A stretch of 64,000 nucleotides of DNA, taken from the NCBI GenBank assembly GCA_027625915.1, contig JANTQA010000026.1, positions 2,480,001-2,544,000 on the forward strand. The letters are read 5' to 3'. The notes under the pieces are model-generated. The model ran no database searches and was not told where the DNA came from. It saw nothing but the letters and a program-made list of their open reading frames with translations. Of the stretch, positions 22,627-35,628 are shown in pieces; positions within the stretch are counted from its first letter, which is position 1, and each line of letters opens with the position of its first letter. The position numbers and the translations under genes are program-made. The DNA comes from Anaeramoeba flamelloides. Its lineage: Eukaryota; Metamonada; Anaeramoebidae.

Positions 22627-22901
22627 ATTTCCAAAGAATTTCCAAAATGAATTTTAATATCGAATTTTCATTTAAGGGACTGGTAAACTAAAAAAAATCT
22701 TTTCGTAAATTTAATAGCCAATCCAAAAAATTTTACCGCCCCTTGAAATTGAAAAACACATGAAAAATCTTATTACTACAAAACCAAACTTACTTTTAAT
22801 GTGATTTTCCAAAATGAATTATTGTTTTTAAAAGTTTGATCCACTTTTTCTCATTTTGAAAAAGTTCAAAATTAAAATTCATTTTGGAAATTCTTTGGAA
22901 A
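22627..22901. repeat. Fold-back repeat, arms of about 40 bases
   Basis: The left arm (22627-22667, TTTCCAAAGAATTTCCAAAA then TGAATTTTAAT) and the right arm (22861-22901) are near-perfect reverse complements for the first 31 bases, then diverge. The loop is about 190 bases. A third partial arm (TTTTCCAAAATGAATTATTG) lies at 22807. Confidence 0.75.
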
Positions 22902-23907
22902 AAAATATTTTCTTTGGAAAGAAGATTGAAAACTTATTTCCTGTAAAGAAAGTGTACCAAAATACACTTTAAAAAAATAAAACCACAAAGTTCTTAAATA
23001 ACACAGTTTAAAAAATCTAACTAATTTCAAAAAATTACCAATAATTATTTCAAACTTTCAAAAAATATAATATTTTCATTCAAAGAACAGTTAGATTCAA
23101 ATCAATTTTTTCTTTTTATTGAACAAAAAAATATGAGAAAAAAAAACCAAACAATCAAATTAACAATTCTCCCAAAATACTTTTTTAAAACCTGGAAAAT
23201 TCGACTTATAATCTAAAGAAATACTTTTTAATTTGATTATTTATAATCAAGAATTATAAACCCAATTTTAATTTTCCCATTGGATTATGGGAAAACCCAA
23301 AGATTAAATGTATCAATAGACATTACGATTATTTCTCAATTTTTTAAAGATTTTCAAACAAATAAAACTAATTCAAATTAATAATTCGAATAAAAAAAAA
23401 ATAGATATTATCAAATAACTGATTTTAATACTAATAGTTCCTTGTTTATAATCTGAATATTTGAAAAAGTATATTGACTTATCTTTTAAATTTCAAGAAA
23501 CTTGAATGAATATTTGTGAATAAAAGTAATGATCAATTTTTTCAGATCTTCAAGGATTCAATATTCGATTTATTTTTCTTAATTTTTAAAATAAGATTAA
23601 AAGTTCACAAGGTTATTTGTTAATAAAAAACTCTCAGAAATTACTAAAAGTGAGATTTCTTCAAAAGAAAAAATTTTTTGCAAATTCTTCTTTTTCTTGT
23701 TTTAATCCAAAAATCCCAACAAAAAAAGGATCAAGTTCTTTTGACTGAAAATTTAATTGGGAAAAATGAACTCTTTAAAAAAAGACAACTCATCTCTCAA
23801 AAGTTGATAAATGGGGTTGATTTATCGGGATTTAATTGTATCCTCGTGTAAAAATAATTACGATATTACCTTTGGAAAAAAAAATAAAAAAGTTATTAGT
23901 CCCTTAA
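22672..23907. mobile_element. Possible TTAA-flanked element, GGGACT ends
   Basis: TTAA-GGGACTGGTAA at 22672 and TTATTAGTCCC-TTAA at 23893-23907 are inverted with an exact TTAA on both sides. The terminal repeats are only about 11 bases and the left end touches the fold-back repeat, so the unit could be composite. No transposase was recognised inside. Confidence 0.45.
23700..23820 (+). repeat. Dispersed repeat E, copy 2
   Basis: Shares with 38420-38535 the series AAGG.TCAAG.TCTTTT.ACTG, AAAATTT, then TC.CAAAAGTTG. Non-coding. Confidence 0.4.
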
Positions 23908-24866
23908 GTCATCTCATTCAAGTTTTGGTTCAAGAAAATATGGATATTTTTGAAATTTTCTATTCAGAAGAAAAAAAGATTTAGAGGGCGTATTTGTTTG
24001 ATTTGATAATTATTTATTTTCCATTAAATGAAAAACTCAAAATAATAATGAATCTTGCTTGAAATTTTTTTCTCTCAATTTTTCTTTTTTCTATGGGTTG
24101 AATCTTTTTGTAGCTGTATTTTGATTCCAAGAATTCAACCCCTTTATTTTAATATTTGGAATTCAATATTTTTTGTTTTCGATTATCTAAGGTAAAAATA
24201 TTTGAAAAAAGAATTTTGAAAACAAATTTGTCAAAAAACGTTTTGTAAAATAATAATAAATAGCAATGGAGCGAGAAGTTCAAGTAATGAAATTGTTTGA
24301 GTTCATCCAAATTAAGAAGATAAAGAAGAAAACAAATCTTCGAAAATAAACTTTGAATTTTTTTTTAATTTTATTCTTGATTTCAACTAATTAATCTGGA
24401 AAGATGATCTTTCTTGTTTGGTCTTCAAAAAGAAAATATTTGTTTCAAATACACATCTTTTCCGAATCTATTTTTTGCTTTATTATATGATAAATCAATT
24501 GTTTCCTATATAAACAAATTTCTAGATTCAAACCCTAATTGAATAAAACCAAAAATTTAATCAAAAAAAAAGGTTCAAAAAATTGAAAAATTAATGATTC
24601 AACTCTGGTTTACTTTGGGTTCGCTTTCTTTTCACAAATAGAGCAGTGAGTGGTATTTTGGTTTCAAAGTTTCAATATCTTGTGGTACCCAAAACATTTT
24701 TTTTCCCCAGTCATGTTGTTGCAATTAAAAATTTTTAAAAAAGGTAAAATGTATCTACTTATTTAAATTATTACCTTTTTGTTTAATTCTGAATTCTCCA
24801 AATTTTTGTCTCAGTATTTGATTATTCGAAAAGTTAATTAACAAACAATTTTTTTTCACTTATCTA

Positions 24867-24879
24867 CCCCCCCCCCCCC
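24867..24879 (+). repeat. Run of 13 C
   Basis: A homopolymer of C, unusual in such A+T-rich sequence. Its length may be unreliable. Confidence 0.8.
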
Positions 24880-25332
24880 AAATTAAGAAAATGAAAAAAA
24901 TTGAATAAACCCCTTATTGGTATTCCTTACAACTAATATCAAAATACTATAAACAAGAAATTTTTTGTTTGACAAGTTTGATAATTTTTTTATATTGTTG
25001 GAATTTTGGACTTACAAATCAATAGAAAAAAATTAAATTTTATTCTTTGTCAATTCAAATAAATTTGTTAATGACATAACCAGTAAGATAGGTTTAAACC
25101 TTGAGATTTAGTGAACTTTCTAAATAAAGTTTTTTTCAGAAATTGACGGAAAAAAAAAAAAAAAAAAGAGGAATTAATTTTTGAACTTTTTAATAAAAAT
25201 TCCAAAGTAGCAAATCTCCCAAATGAAAGTTTTTTTTTTGCTTTATTGAATATTTAGAGTTTCATTTTCAGATGTGACCTTAATTTGGATAATATTATTT
25301 CTATACAAAAATTGAAAAAAAATATCTGTGTA

Positions 25333-28300
25333 ATGGAAAATAAGTGTAAAAGATCAAAATGTGTGGAATTGTTAACAACGATTATGTCACAATTAGGGAT
25401 CATTAAATTTGGATATGCTATCTATTAATTATAAATTGGATTGTTTTTTTTTTTTTTTTTTTTTTCCTTTTTTCATAATACTTTTCACATTCAGATGACT
25501 TTAATATTAATTTTTTTTATATTTTATTTTTTTTCCAATTTCCTAACCAACCAAAATTCAAATAATAATAATAATAATAATAATAAATATATCAATAGAA
25601 TTACCAACAAGATCACTTGGCGAATTTTATAAAAATTTGGATTATATAAAATATTTTGAAATTGAACAATTCCAAGAAAAAAATTTTTCCGCAAAAAATA
25701 AAATCAAAAAAAATCAAAAAATTGGAATTCTATCAACAGACTTGTATTTTTTCAAAACAACCAAAAAATGCATTGTACAAAAGGTATTACCATTGAAAGC
25801 AATTGTATTTGTTCAGAATGGAAAGGTGAAGACAAACTGTGAATATAGTTATGAGATCAAAACCTTAGAAAATAATAAAACAAACTATTATTATATAACG
25901 TTTTCTGGTGGAGAAATTTACAGAGAATTTAAAAGGCATTTGACTATTTATTTAACATTAGCATTATTTTCAGAACCAATTACTACAAAAATGATTAAAC
26001 TTCAAAAACAAGAAATCTCACGAACATTTCTCTTTATTGAAAAAATGATTTCTGAGCAGAAACAGAAAATTCAAAAAGTTGAAAGCAAATATAAGAATAG
26101 CAAAGAAACAAAGATGGAAATAATCAATTTAAAAAAAACGTTTATAAAATCAAAACAAGTCAAGGTTTTTATTAAGGAATCCTATTTAATCCAAAAACTT
26201 AGAAATGAAATACAATTAAACGAAATGGTTAACATTAGAAAACAGCTATTAAGAATCTTTGGGAGATTAACATATCCAAATTTAAAAAAAAATAAATTTA
26301 TTGTATTTTATAAAAAAAAATACTACCAAAATAATTTAGAAAAACAAAAACTTTTATTTAATCAAAAATTAAAATCAAAATATTTTTTTGAAATTTTAAA
26401 TAATGATATTTATCCTAATAAAATTAAATTCAAACGACAAAATTTCTTTGAAACAAAGGAGAATTTAGAAATAATAAAATTGCCAAAAAAATCAACAATT
26501 TTTATAAAAAAGTTTGATCGAAAAAAGCAAAACGCAAGATATAATTTTTTAAAATTGACAAAGGAACTATATATAAAAAATGAATTTAAAACCCAAATTT
26601 TACAATCTTCTTTCAAATTAAATGAAAGAATGAAGAAATGCTACAAATTAATTGAGCAGAATGAGAAGGCTAGGAGACATTCCTTACAATTCCCGATCAA
26701 TAAAAGTGGCATCATCAATTTATATAAAACGGATGTGGTTGAAATAAAAAAAATAACCGAATATTTTGTTGAAATCGATAGTTGGGGGTTGTTGATATAT
26801 AATCCAAGTTTCATTTTTAAGCCAATAGAGGGTATAGATCTCCGACAAATTAAATCAATAAAAAAATTAAATCAAGATGTTAACATAAATGAAATTATTT
26901 GCAATGAAAGAAATCATAGCCAAGTTAATACCAATGCGAAGAAGATAAAGAAGAAACCAAACAGGAAAAAGACGATAAATAAAAAATTATTAAATACCTA
27001 TTCTTACGAAATCAGTTTTAAGGATGGGAATATTTTGATAATGAATTCTGACAATGAAAAGGAATTGATGGAATGGGTTGACGTCATAGAACTAATTAAA
27101 GATTTTGATTTTTTAAACCAACAAAGGAATTTAAATAAAAAAATTAATGAAAGAAAGGAAAAATATTTAAAATTAATTTTTTGGTTAAAAGAGGAAATTA
27201 ATTCTGTCTATTTGAAAAAATATTCCTTATTAACAATTTTACAATCATTAATTAAAAACAAAAAAAAAAATAAATCAAAAAAGCATGACACCATTGAAGA
27301 AATAAGAAATATTAAAAAAAAAATAAAGAATATCAAATATTGGTATTATAAATTTTTTTCTGAATATGCCAGGTTAAATATAAAAGATAAGGAAGATTTT
27401 CAAATACGAGTTCTAACCTTTAAAGATAACACTGAAAATAATAATGAATTTATATCCTATAAAAAGGGTGAATTGTTCATATTGCTAGAAAAGTTAAAAG
27501 GTGATTTATTGAAAGTGAAAAATATGGAAAATGATACAATTGGATATATAACGCTTAAGGATATAGACCTAATAAAACCCTCCTTGCCGTTTCACAATGA
27601 AAATAAAAATAAAAATATCAAAATCGCAGAAAGTTTCAACGAGTTGGACAACGATTATCGAATTGAAAATAAAAAGCGCGAATATCAATTATTGATCATT
27701 AATTATTTAAATAATTTATCTCATAATAAACTTGATTCTAATTATTCCCACTTAACTAATGAAAAAATCAAAAAATATCCAATTTTCTTCAAATCTAAAA
27801 TTCAAATAAAAATTAATAATAAATTTAAAAAATATTTATTAATTATTATTGAAAATAATATATTTTTAACAAAATTAAAAAAATTACAAGTTATGAAAAT
27901 AAATAAGTTGAATTGTATAATTGACTATAATAAAAAGTCAATACAGTTGAAAAACCAACTATTGTTAGAATTCGGGAATGAAAATTGGGATTTAATAATA
28001 AAAAAAAACAAGGCATTTAATAAATTAATTAATATCTTAAAAATTGTGTTTATTTTAAATAATTTGACACGGGATAATATAGATAATATCCAATATAGCC
28101 GGAAACAATTTATAATAATCAATTGGGTTGAAAATGAAATAGATTTATATAAATTGAGAATTAATGAACTTTTTTCTGTATCAACTAATAAAAATCTATT
28201 AAAAAACAAATCAACCGATATTGATAAAAAAATGACATTAAATAATCTTTGGATCAAAAAACTAGAACAATATAGGGGTTTAATTTTAAGTCGACTATGC

Positions 28301-28549
28301 AGATTAGACATCATATTTCAATCAAAGAATAAGATAGGTAATGATGATAAAATTGATCTTGAAAATAATCAAAAAGAAAAGAATAATTTAAAAAAAAATG
28401 AACACAAAATTCCAATGAAAGAAGGGAATGATTCTTTAATAATAGAAAATGATACTGATAGAAGGAGTGGCGAAAGTGGTGAGAGTGGGAATAACAATAA
28501 TGAGAATGATGATAACGACAAGACTGATAATGATAATAATAATGATGAT

Positions 28550-28588
<39 letters not shown>

Positions 28589-31500
28589 TATTATGATGAT
28601 GATAATGATAATAATAATGATGATGATGATGATGATGATAATGATGATGATGGTGATGATGATGAAATAGAGGGAAAAAATATTACTGTAGATAATAGAA
28701 AAAGAGTTTTTTGTTTTATGGGGTTTAATTCTGAAAATAAGCAATTTCTCTCTGTTAAATCAAATGTATTTTTATTATTATTAGAAATTCATAAAACTTA
28801 TTATTTAGTAAAAAATCATGAAAATATTATTGGTAAAATCCCATCAAATAAATTTGAAATAATCCAACCAGAAATTCAAAAATCAATTGTTAATGAAACA
28901 ATTAAAATTAATGCTCGTCATGAAAATTTTAATTCTTTACAAGTGGAAAAGAAATTCGAAGAAAATTTGAATTTATTATCAAATAATGCAAAAAAGGACA
29001 AAAAAACACTCCAGAGGAATATTTACAAATATTGGGAAATCAATTTTGATAATATTTATAATTATCCAGTATATTGGAGTGGGTATGTCCAATCTTCTTT
29101 TTCCAAATTTTCATCGATTCGTTTTTTTGAAATTAGATCTTGGTTGCTGTGTATTTATCCATCGGAAAACAAAAACAAAATAAAAGAAATGATCGATTTA
29201 AGAGAATTGGTATATGCAATAAAAATTCAGAAGAATAAAAAGCATGGGTGCTTAATCAAAGCATTACATTTCAAATATGAATTGTTTGTTAATGGTAAAG
29301 AAGAATTAAATAAATTGATCATAGTTTTAAATATTATTATTGATTTTTGTTATTTTTTCATAAATCGGAATCAAGAAAACATGCAATTTAATTCATATTA
29401 TAATAATAAAGCCATTCGGTTAGTACGGTTAAACAGAATTCATAATTGGATCTTAAATGAAATTGACGAGATTAAACATAAAAAATTTTCGAATAACACT
29501 TTAATTTCCTATTTTACTAATTATAATGAAAAATCCATTCTAACAAATTTAAGAAATAATAATCAAATATTAGATGATAGAATCATGCATTTGGAATATT
29601 GGGAAACAAGGATTGTCTCTTCTATATTAAACCTTAAAATAATAACTAAATCGAAATCGAAAAATATTAGTTTTTATGGTTATTGTAACAAAGCAAATTC
29701 CTTCTATGATGAAAAAAATTCAAAATTAACCAAATTCCAAAAAGGTGATTGCTTTATTATCAGGCAATCATTGAATGATAACAATGATAATAAAAATAAT
29801 GATAATGATAATAACAATGATAATAACAACAATGATAATAGTAATAACAACGATAATAATGAAAGTGGTTATTCCTCCTCCTCTGATTCAGATGAAGATA
29901 GTAAAGAAATGATTCTAGTTGAAAATTTATCCGAGAGTAAATCTATGAATAAAATCAATATCAAATATTTGACGATTGTTCCAAAGGAATTATGCAATCA
30001 CACCAATTATTTTGATTTTTTCAATTTTAAAAAGTTGAACAAACAATTTTCCTTTTTTTATAGTAAACAGCAAACTGATAAATTCCCACCAATCTACTTG
30101 AAAGAAGAGTTGTATTATTTGCAATCAAATAAAAAATGGATTAATGTATATATTGAATTAATTGGGTTTAATTTGTATATATTTAATTCAAATAAACAAT
30201 TTGATTTATTAAAAACAATAAATTTAGAAGGTGTATTAATTTTTAATAAATTTTTTTATCAGAATGATCATAAGGATAACAACATTAATAACGGTGTTTA
30301 TTTAGATAATGATTATTTGTTAAATTGTTTTGAAATTATTACGAATGACACATCAATCAAATTTTCAGTCTCTAGTGAAAAAATATTCCTTAATTGGCAA
30401 AATATATTTATCCAACTATCATCCTTTTATAATTTTAACAAATTATCAAATAAAAGGAATTATAAACCAAAATTGGAATTAACCTCAAACAATGCATTAT
30501 TAACCTGGGTTGAAGAAGAAATTACTAAAACACAAGAAAAAAAAAATAAATCTTTAGACAAGCTCGAAAAATTAATAAACAATGTGATCAAAATTGAAGA
30601 TTCGAAAAAAATTAATTTAATTGAATGCAAAATTAACATTTTATCACTGCTTATAAGTCAATTAAGAAATTGGAGACTGCCAGTGCTAAAAAGGGTTTTG
30701 AGATTAAAAAATGAAGCAACCCAATCAACATTAAATAGGAACACCACTTGTTATTTAAAAAATGACTATCAATTACACAAGAATATAGTTTTGAAACGTG
30801 GACAATGGTTAAAGGTTGTTAATACATTGAAAGAAACCGAGCAATTGGTTGTTTCAAATGATGATAGACAATATACCATCCCTAAGATATATTTTTTACA
30901 ATTAAACCCAGAGGTTGTTGTCAATAAAAAAGATGAAATACAAGTTTTTCGAACACCGAAAAAAAAAAAAATAAAAAGAAAAAGTTTCAGGCTAGGCGCT
31001 AGATCTTTAACAAAATTGAGGAAAATGTCTTCCCCGACACCATTATCAGATATTTATATTAAAAAGAAAATTAAAAAGAAAAAAAAGAAAAAGCATTATT
31101 ACCAGAAAGTCAATAATCTTAATATATTAAATAGCCGAACTCAAACTAAAAATTTTAAGGAAAGGATCATAAATAACCAAATGAATAATGAAAAGATGGA
31201 AAAGAACAAGTCAAATGAAACGAAAAAACAAACGGAAAGGGGAATGGAAAGGGGAACGGGAAGGAAAACGGAAAAGGAAACGGAAACGGAAACGGAAAGA
31301 GAAACGGGAAGGGTAACGGAAAGGGTAACGGGAAAGGAACGAGAAAGGGAAAGGGAAAGGGAAAAGGAGGATAAGCATAATAAATTGACCTTGGAAAAAA
31401 TATATGTAAAAGATTTTATTCTCAAAGATCATGAATTTAAATTTTTTAAAATATTATTAGATAACATTGATATCACAGATATGGATAAAACTTCAAAATC

Positions 31501-32491
31501 TTTTATAAATATTTCATTAGGTAACGACCACACATACCAAACCACTATGAAACTCTTACAAATAGCAATTGAAAAGGAAATCAATGAAACTGTGACCCAA
31601 ACCACACTCTTCAGAGGATCAAATTTCGCTTCCAAAATGATATCTTATTTTACTCATAAGGTTGCCAATGATTATTTAAAGGCGTCAATATCTCCCGTTA
31701 TTAATGAAATAATTGATTATGATACAACCTTTGAAATTTTTGAAAATAAACTCAAGGAGAAAGAAAAGAATAAACTTGAAGGCAACTTGTCCAAAATAAA
31801 AGAATTTGTTCTCAAAATTTTAAATTCCATTTTTGATCATAAGCATTTATTCCCATTGGTTTTAAGAGACTTGGCAAAAATGATAGAACGCATTACAACT
31901 GGAAAATTCCCCAATGCCAAATATTTTAGTTTGTCCAATTTCTTCTTTTTGAGATTCATCTGCCCTTCAATTTTGGTACCCAGCGTATACAAAATTACAA
32001 ATAAAAGGCCCTCCAGCCGATCAAGAAGAACGCTACTGCTGATCATTAAAACCATCCAAAACATTGTAAACCATGTTAAATTTAAAGAAATCGAATTGCA
32101 TGAGTTAAACACCTTGATCACCGATTTACAGCCCAAAATTAATCACTTTTTTGATTTTTTAATATCTGATTATCACCTTGCTAACACTCTGGAAAGCAAA
32201 AAATTGATATTGATCGTTGGGGAAAATGCTGAAAATGACTATATAGCCTGTAATGGAAACATGTTAGTCAATGAAACCTTCTCTTTATTAAAGACAGATT
32301 TTGTGAAAATTAGTAACGATTCAATACATTCCCCTTGTACCGAGATCTCAAAAACAGAATTATACTTTTCAATTGAAATGCTTTATAATTTATTATCAAA
32401 CCCCCAATTTAGAAACAAAATAACCAATCAGTTGAATGAAGATACCAATTTTAAAAAGGAAATCCTTACTCTTTTTCATCTTTTTAAATAA
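25333..32491 (+). CDS. Giant RasGAP with four PH-helical-SH3-like modules
   Basis: The last exon (from about 25612 to 32491) encodes about 2,290 residues without interruption. Numbering from 25637: a PH-like N-terminal domain (25-115); module 1 PH 357-485, helices 498-588, SH3-like 588-651; module 2 PH 713-804, helices 823-895, SH3-like 1022-1081; module 3 PH 1142-1238, helices 1255-1335, SH3-like 1344-1453; module 4 PH 1490-1598, helices 1615-1693, SH3-like 1705-1760. A basic Thr/Glu/Arg repeat linker (1773-1911) precedes the RasGAP domain (about 1932-2188), which has the arginine finger in TLFRGSNFASK (Arg 1993) and the FLRFICPSILVP motif. The Ras-GTP hydrolysis role follows from those motifs. 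The main frame lacks an ATG near its N-terminus, so an upstream exon is needed. ATG 25333 with donor at 25344 and acceptor at 25611 gives an in-phase MENKSLGEFYK start; this is a proposal only. Codon use is extremely A+T-rich. Confidence 0.85.
28496..28668 (+). repeat. (AAT/GAT)n coding repeat, Asn/Asp run
   Basis: A trinucleotide tract encodes an Asn/Asp low-complexity loop between the helices and the SH3-like part of module 2 of the RasGAP. A second, shorter tract lies at about 29778-29865. Confidence 0.8.
31240..31370 (+). repeat. GGAAAC/GGAAAG coding repeat
   Basis: Hexamer-like units (GGAAACGGAAAC, then GGGAAAGGGAAA) encode a Thr/Glu/Arg-rich linker (ETERETGRVTERVTGKERER) just before the RasGAP domain. 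Confidence 0.75.
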
Positions 32492-34159
32492 CTCAATTAT
32501 TTTTTATATATTTATTTATTTTTTTTTTTTTGTTTATAGAATATTGTGTTTTTTTATCTCGAGTGGAGTTTATTTTGCATTTTTAGTTTAATTTTTTTAA
32601 ATAATAATTTTGAAATTAATTTTTATTTTTTTCATAAATTTTAATAGTTATGGTTGTTTCTTTTTATTATTTTAATAAAGATGAATAACATAATAATTCT
32701 TGATGGTGTGGTTCATCATAAAAGCAATATCAAATGGGCAATTTACCATGGTAAGGTGGTAAAATCTTTAATAATGTTATTGGTGGTATTATTTAGTCAC
32801 TTATTTTGCAATGTGAAATGTGCCAAAAAAATTAGATCTAATGAGTAACCCATAAAAGAAAATTTTTCAAAGTGGGTTTATTTTTTTTTTTCATTTTTTT
32901 ATAAAAAGATAATTATTAAATATATTTTAATTTTTTTCTAAAATTAAAAGATTTGATTTTATCTATTATTACAATTTTCATCAGATTTGCTATATAAACT
33001 ATTTAATCTTAAAATTTATTAATGTAAATCAGTTATGCAATTTTTCTTTGAGAGAATTTTTATGGTTGATAAATAAATCGTTTCATTGTGTTTATTATTG
33101 TTATTTTAAAAATATTTGAACTTGCTGAAAAAATTTTTTTGGTGTTTTTTGTTTTGAAAGGGATAAATTCTTTTTTGACATTAAAACTTTTCAAAAAAAT
33201 AAAATTTAGATTTTTTTTTTTTTATCTTGGTAGAATTTGGGTATAATAGGGGGGGGTGATAGGGGTGCGGTAAAGTAAATGGATCAAAATTTGCTAATTA
33301 ATATTGATGTAACGAAACTGGAAGTATGTGTAACTTGAAAATTAAAAAAATTATATAATATCAAAAAAAAAAAAAATACCGTTCAAAATAATCGAGCTCG
33401 AAAGTAAGTGAGAAATTCAAACGATTAAACATCAACCAACTTCATTTAGAGCATTCAACAATTATCAATTGTGATTAAATTTTGAAATGTATAATAAATA
33501 TCATTTTGGGTGTTCTTTATGGGTTGCATTGGTTGTTTTTATGTTTTTTTCAAATTGGTACAGATAGATCTTTTTCTATTTTTTTTTTTTATCTTTTTTC
33601 AAATCAATTGTTTTTTTTTTTTTTTTTAAATTTTAACCATAAACATAATGGGTGTATATTATTCCACGCAAAAATAATTAAGTGTATAATTTTGTATTTT
33701 AATTTCTCAAAATAAAGTTCTATATGGTATATTTACAATGAAATCTACACTTTTCTAATAAAAATAATAACATAAAAAAATTTTTTTTATCTAATTTAAA
33801 ATAATTATCAGAGTTATTTTTTTTTTTTATATAACAGTGTAGATTTGTATTGTTGGGTTATTATCAAATATGTTGATTGTTTTTTTAATCTGCAATTTTG
33901 GATGTTTTCTATGAAAAGAATAAGATTTCGTTCTTCTTTCAAAGGAAAATTTTTAGTTTTAAAAATAAAGTGAAAAAATATTGAATTTTGAACATTTTTC
34001 AATTAGAAGAAACGGAATAATTTTTTTACGAATAAATAATTTGTTTCTAAAAATTGTATTTTAAAATAAGACTTGTTTTTAGTTATCTTATTTATTAATT
34101 TATTTTTTAATTTCATAATAGTAATAAATTTTTTTGAAATTTGCCAATCTTTTAATTAG

Positions 34160-34163
<4 letters not shown>

Positions 34164-34228
<65 letters not shown>

Positions 34229-34235
34229 GGGGGGG
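34164..34235 (+). repeat. T64-G8 homopolymer junction
   Basis: About 64 consecutive T followed directly by eight G and the palindrome CACGTG. Could be an element tail, a slippage tract or an assembly weak point. Confidence 0.75.
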
Positions 34236-35628
34236 CACGTGTCCTTGTATATTTTTATTTCTTTTCATTTAATATTAAAATATCAGGGAAAATCAATAAA
34301 TCATCAAACTAAAACTGTTCACACAATACTTTTTTTAAAAATAGATGATTTAACATCAAGTCTAGATTGATGTCACAGTCTGAATAATTCAACTTGTGAG
34401 CATTTGAACGGGTTGAAAATTTTAAACAGTGGTTTAAGTTCCCTAATTTGAATATTTTATGATGGGAAGAAACTATCAAGGTATATTCCAATTTAAATTG
34501 TTTTTGCCAGTTAGATCTTGAATTAATTTAAATATTTATAAAATATAAAATATTTTTTTTTACAAAATTTTCTTGTTAATAGAAAATGTTGTGAAACATA
34601 AGGATTTTATTTTAATATCCAAAAAAAAATCTATTTTCTCAATTTTCTTCAAAAAATTACAATTTGATCTTTCTACTGTAGTCAAAATAAAGCTTGCAAA
34701 AAAAAATTAATATGTGTTTCAAAATAAAAGGAGTGTTTTTTTTGTTATAGACATCTATACATTAACCAATCAAAGAAACTGATAATAAAATCTAAAAAAT
34801 ATGGTATTTGTTTCTTAGAGTTCCCTTATTTAAAAAGAAATTCAAAAAATGAAAGATCAAATTGCAAAATTTATCAGAAAAACAGAGTAAAATTTAAGAA
34901 AATTTTTATCCTCAAAAAAACAAAAAAATTCAAAAAAATAGAGAATATTATGAAAAATTTTCAACTATTTGACTGAATAATTTAAATTTTACTGAAAATA
35001 ACCAGACCTTTTGTTTCAAATTTTATTTGAACTTGAGTATACTATTTGGTAGTAGATTATATGTTGCCTTGGTAGGGGAAGAAAAAAAAAAGTACAGATA
35101 ATATTTTGAAAGTGGATTATAGTATTTGTGCACACATTCTTTTGATCAATGTATATCTTGATAATTCAATTTTTATAATTAAATTATAGAATTATATTTC
35201 TTAATTTAATCTTTTTTAAATCGTATTTTTTTATTTCCTTTTCATCTCTGGTCAATCGATATTTTTTAAATGGTTTAAATTTCCCAAATTGGTTAACGTA
35301 AGTTAATGGTTTAAATTACACTTCTATCTTTTTAATTTAATTATTCCATTGTAATTGGTAATATAGCTATATTAATAACTTTGGTTTGTTAGTAAAGGGG
35401 CATATATATAAAATATTCAATAATTTTTTTGTATATTTTGTTAATTTTTTAAATATTTGCAAATAAATAAATTGAATCAATAGCCAGGAAGTCATAAATA
35501 CCACTTACAGTCAATAATACATATGTTGAAAATCAAATCATTATTTTATTCTTTTTGTTTTCGTGCAATGTACATACAAGTATCACAGTGTATATCCATG
35601 GTAAAAGTATTGATATTTTGATTAAATT

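Larger units (their letters stand above)
22304..25598. other. Intergenic region between the PH-SH3 and RasGAP genes
   Basis: 3.3 kb with no clear gene. It holds a fold-back repeat (22627-22901), a possible TTAA-GGGACT-ended element (22672-23907), repeat E copy 2 (about 23700-23820) and a 13-C run (24867-24879). The first exon of the RasGAP gene may lie within it, with a candidate ATG at 25333. Confidence 0.6.

Noticed and set aside
28436-28744. ORF of almost pure Ile (minus strand) and its Met/Ile partner
   Set aside because: Shadows of the (AAT/GAT)n tract inside the RasGAP gene.
32654-32848. 64-codon ORF just after the RasGAP gene (MNNIIILDGVVHHKSNIKWA)
   Set aside because: It could be an exon because a GTAAGG follows YHG, but there is no partner exon or homology, so it was not listed.
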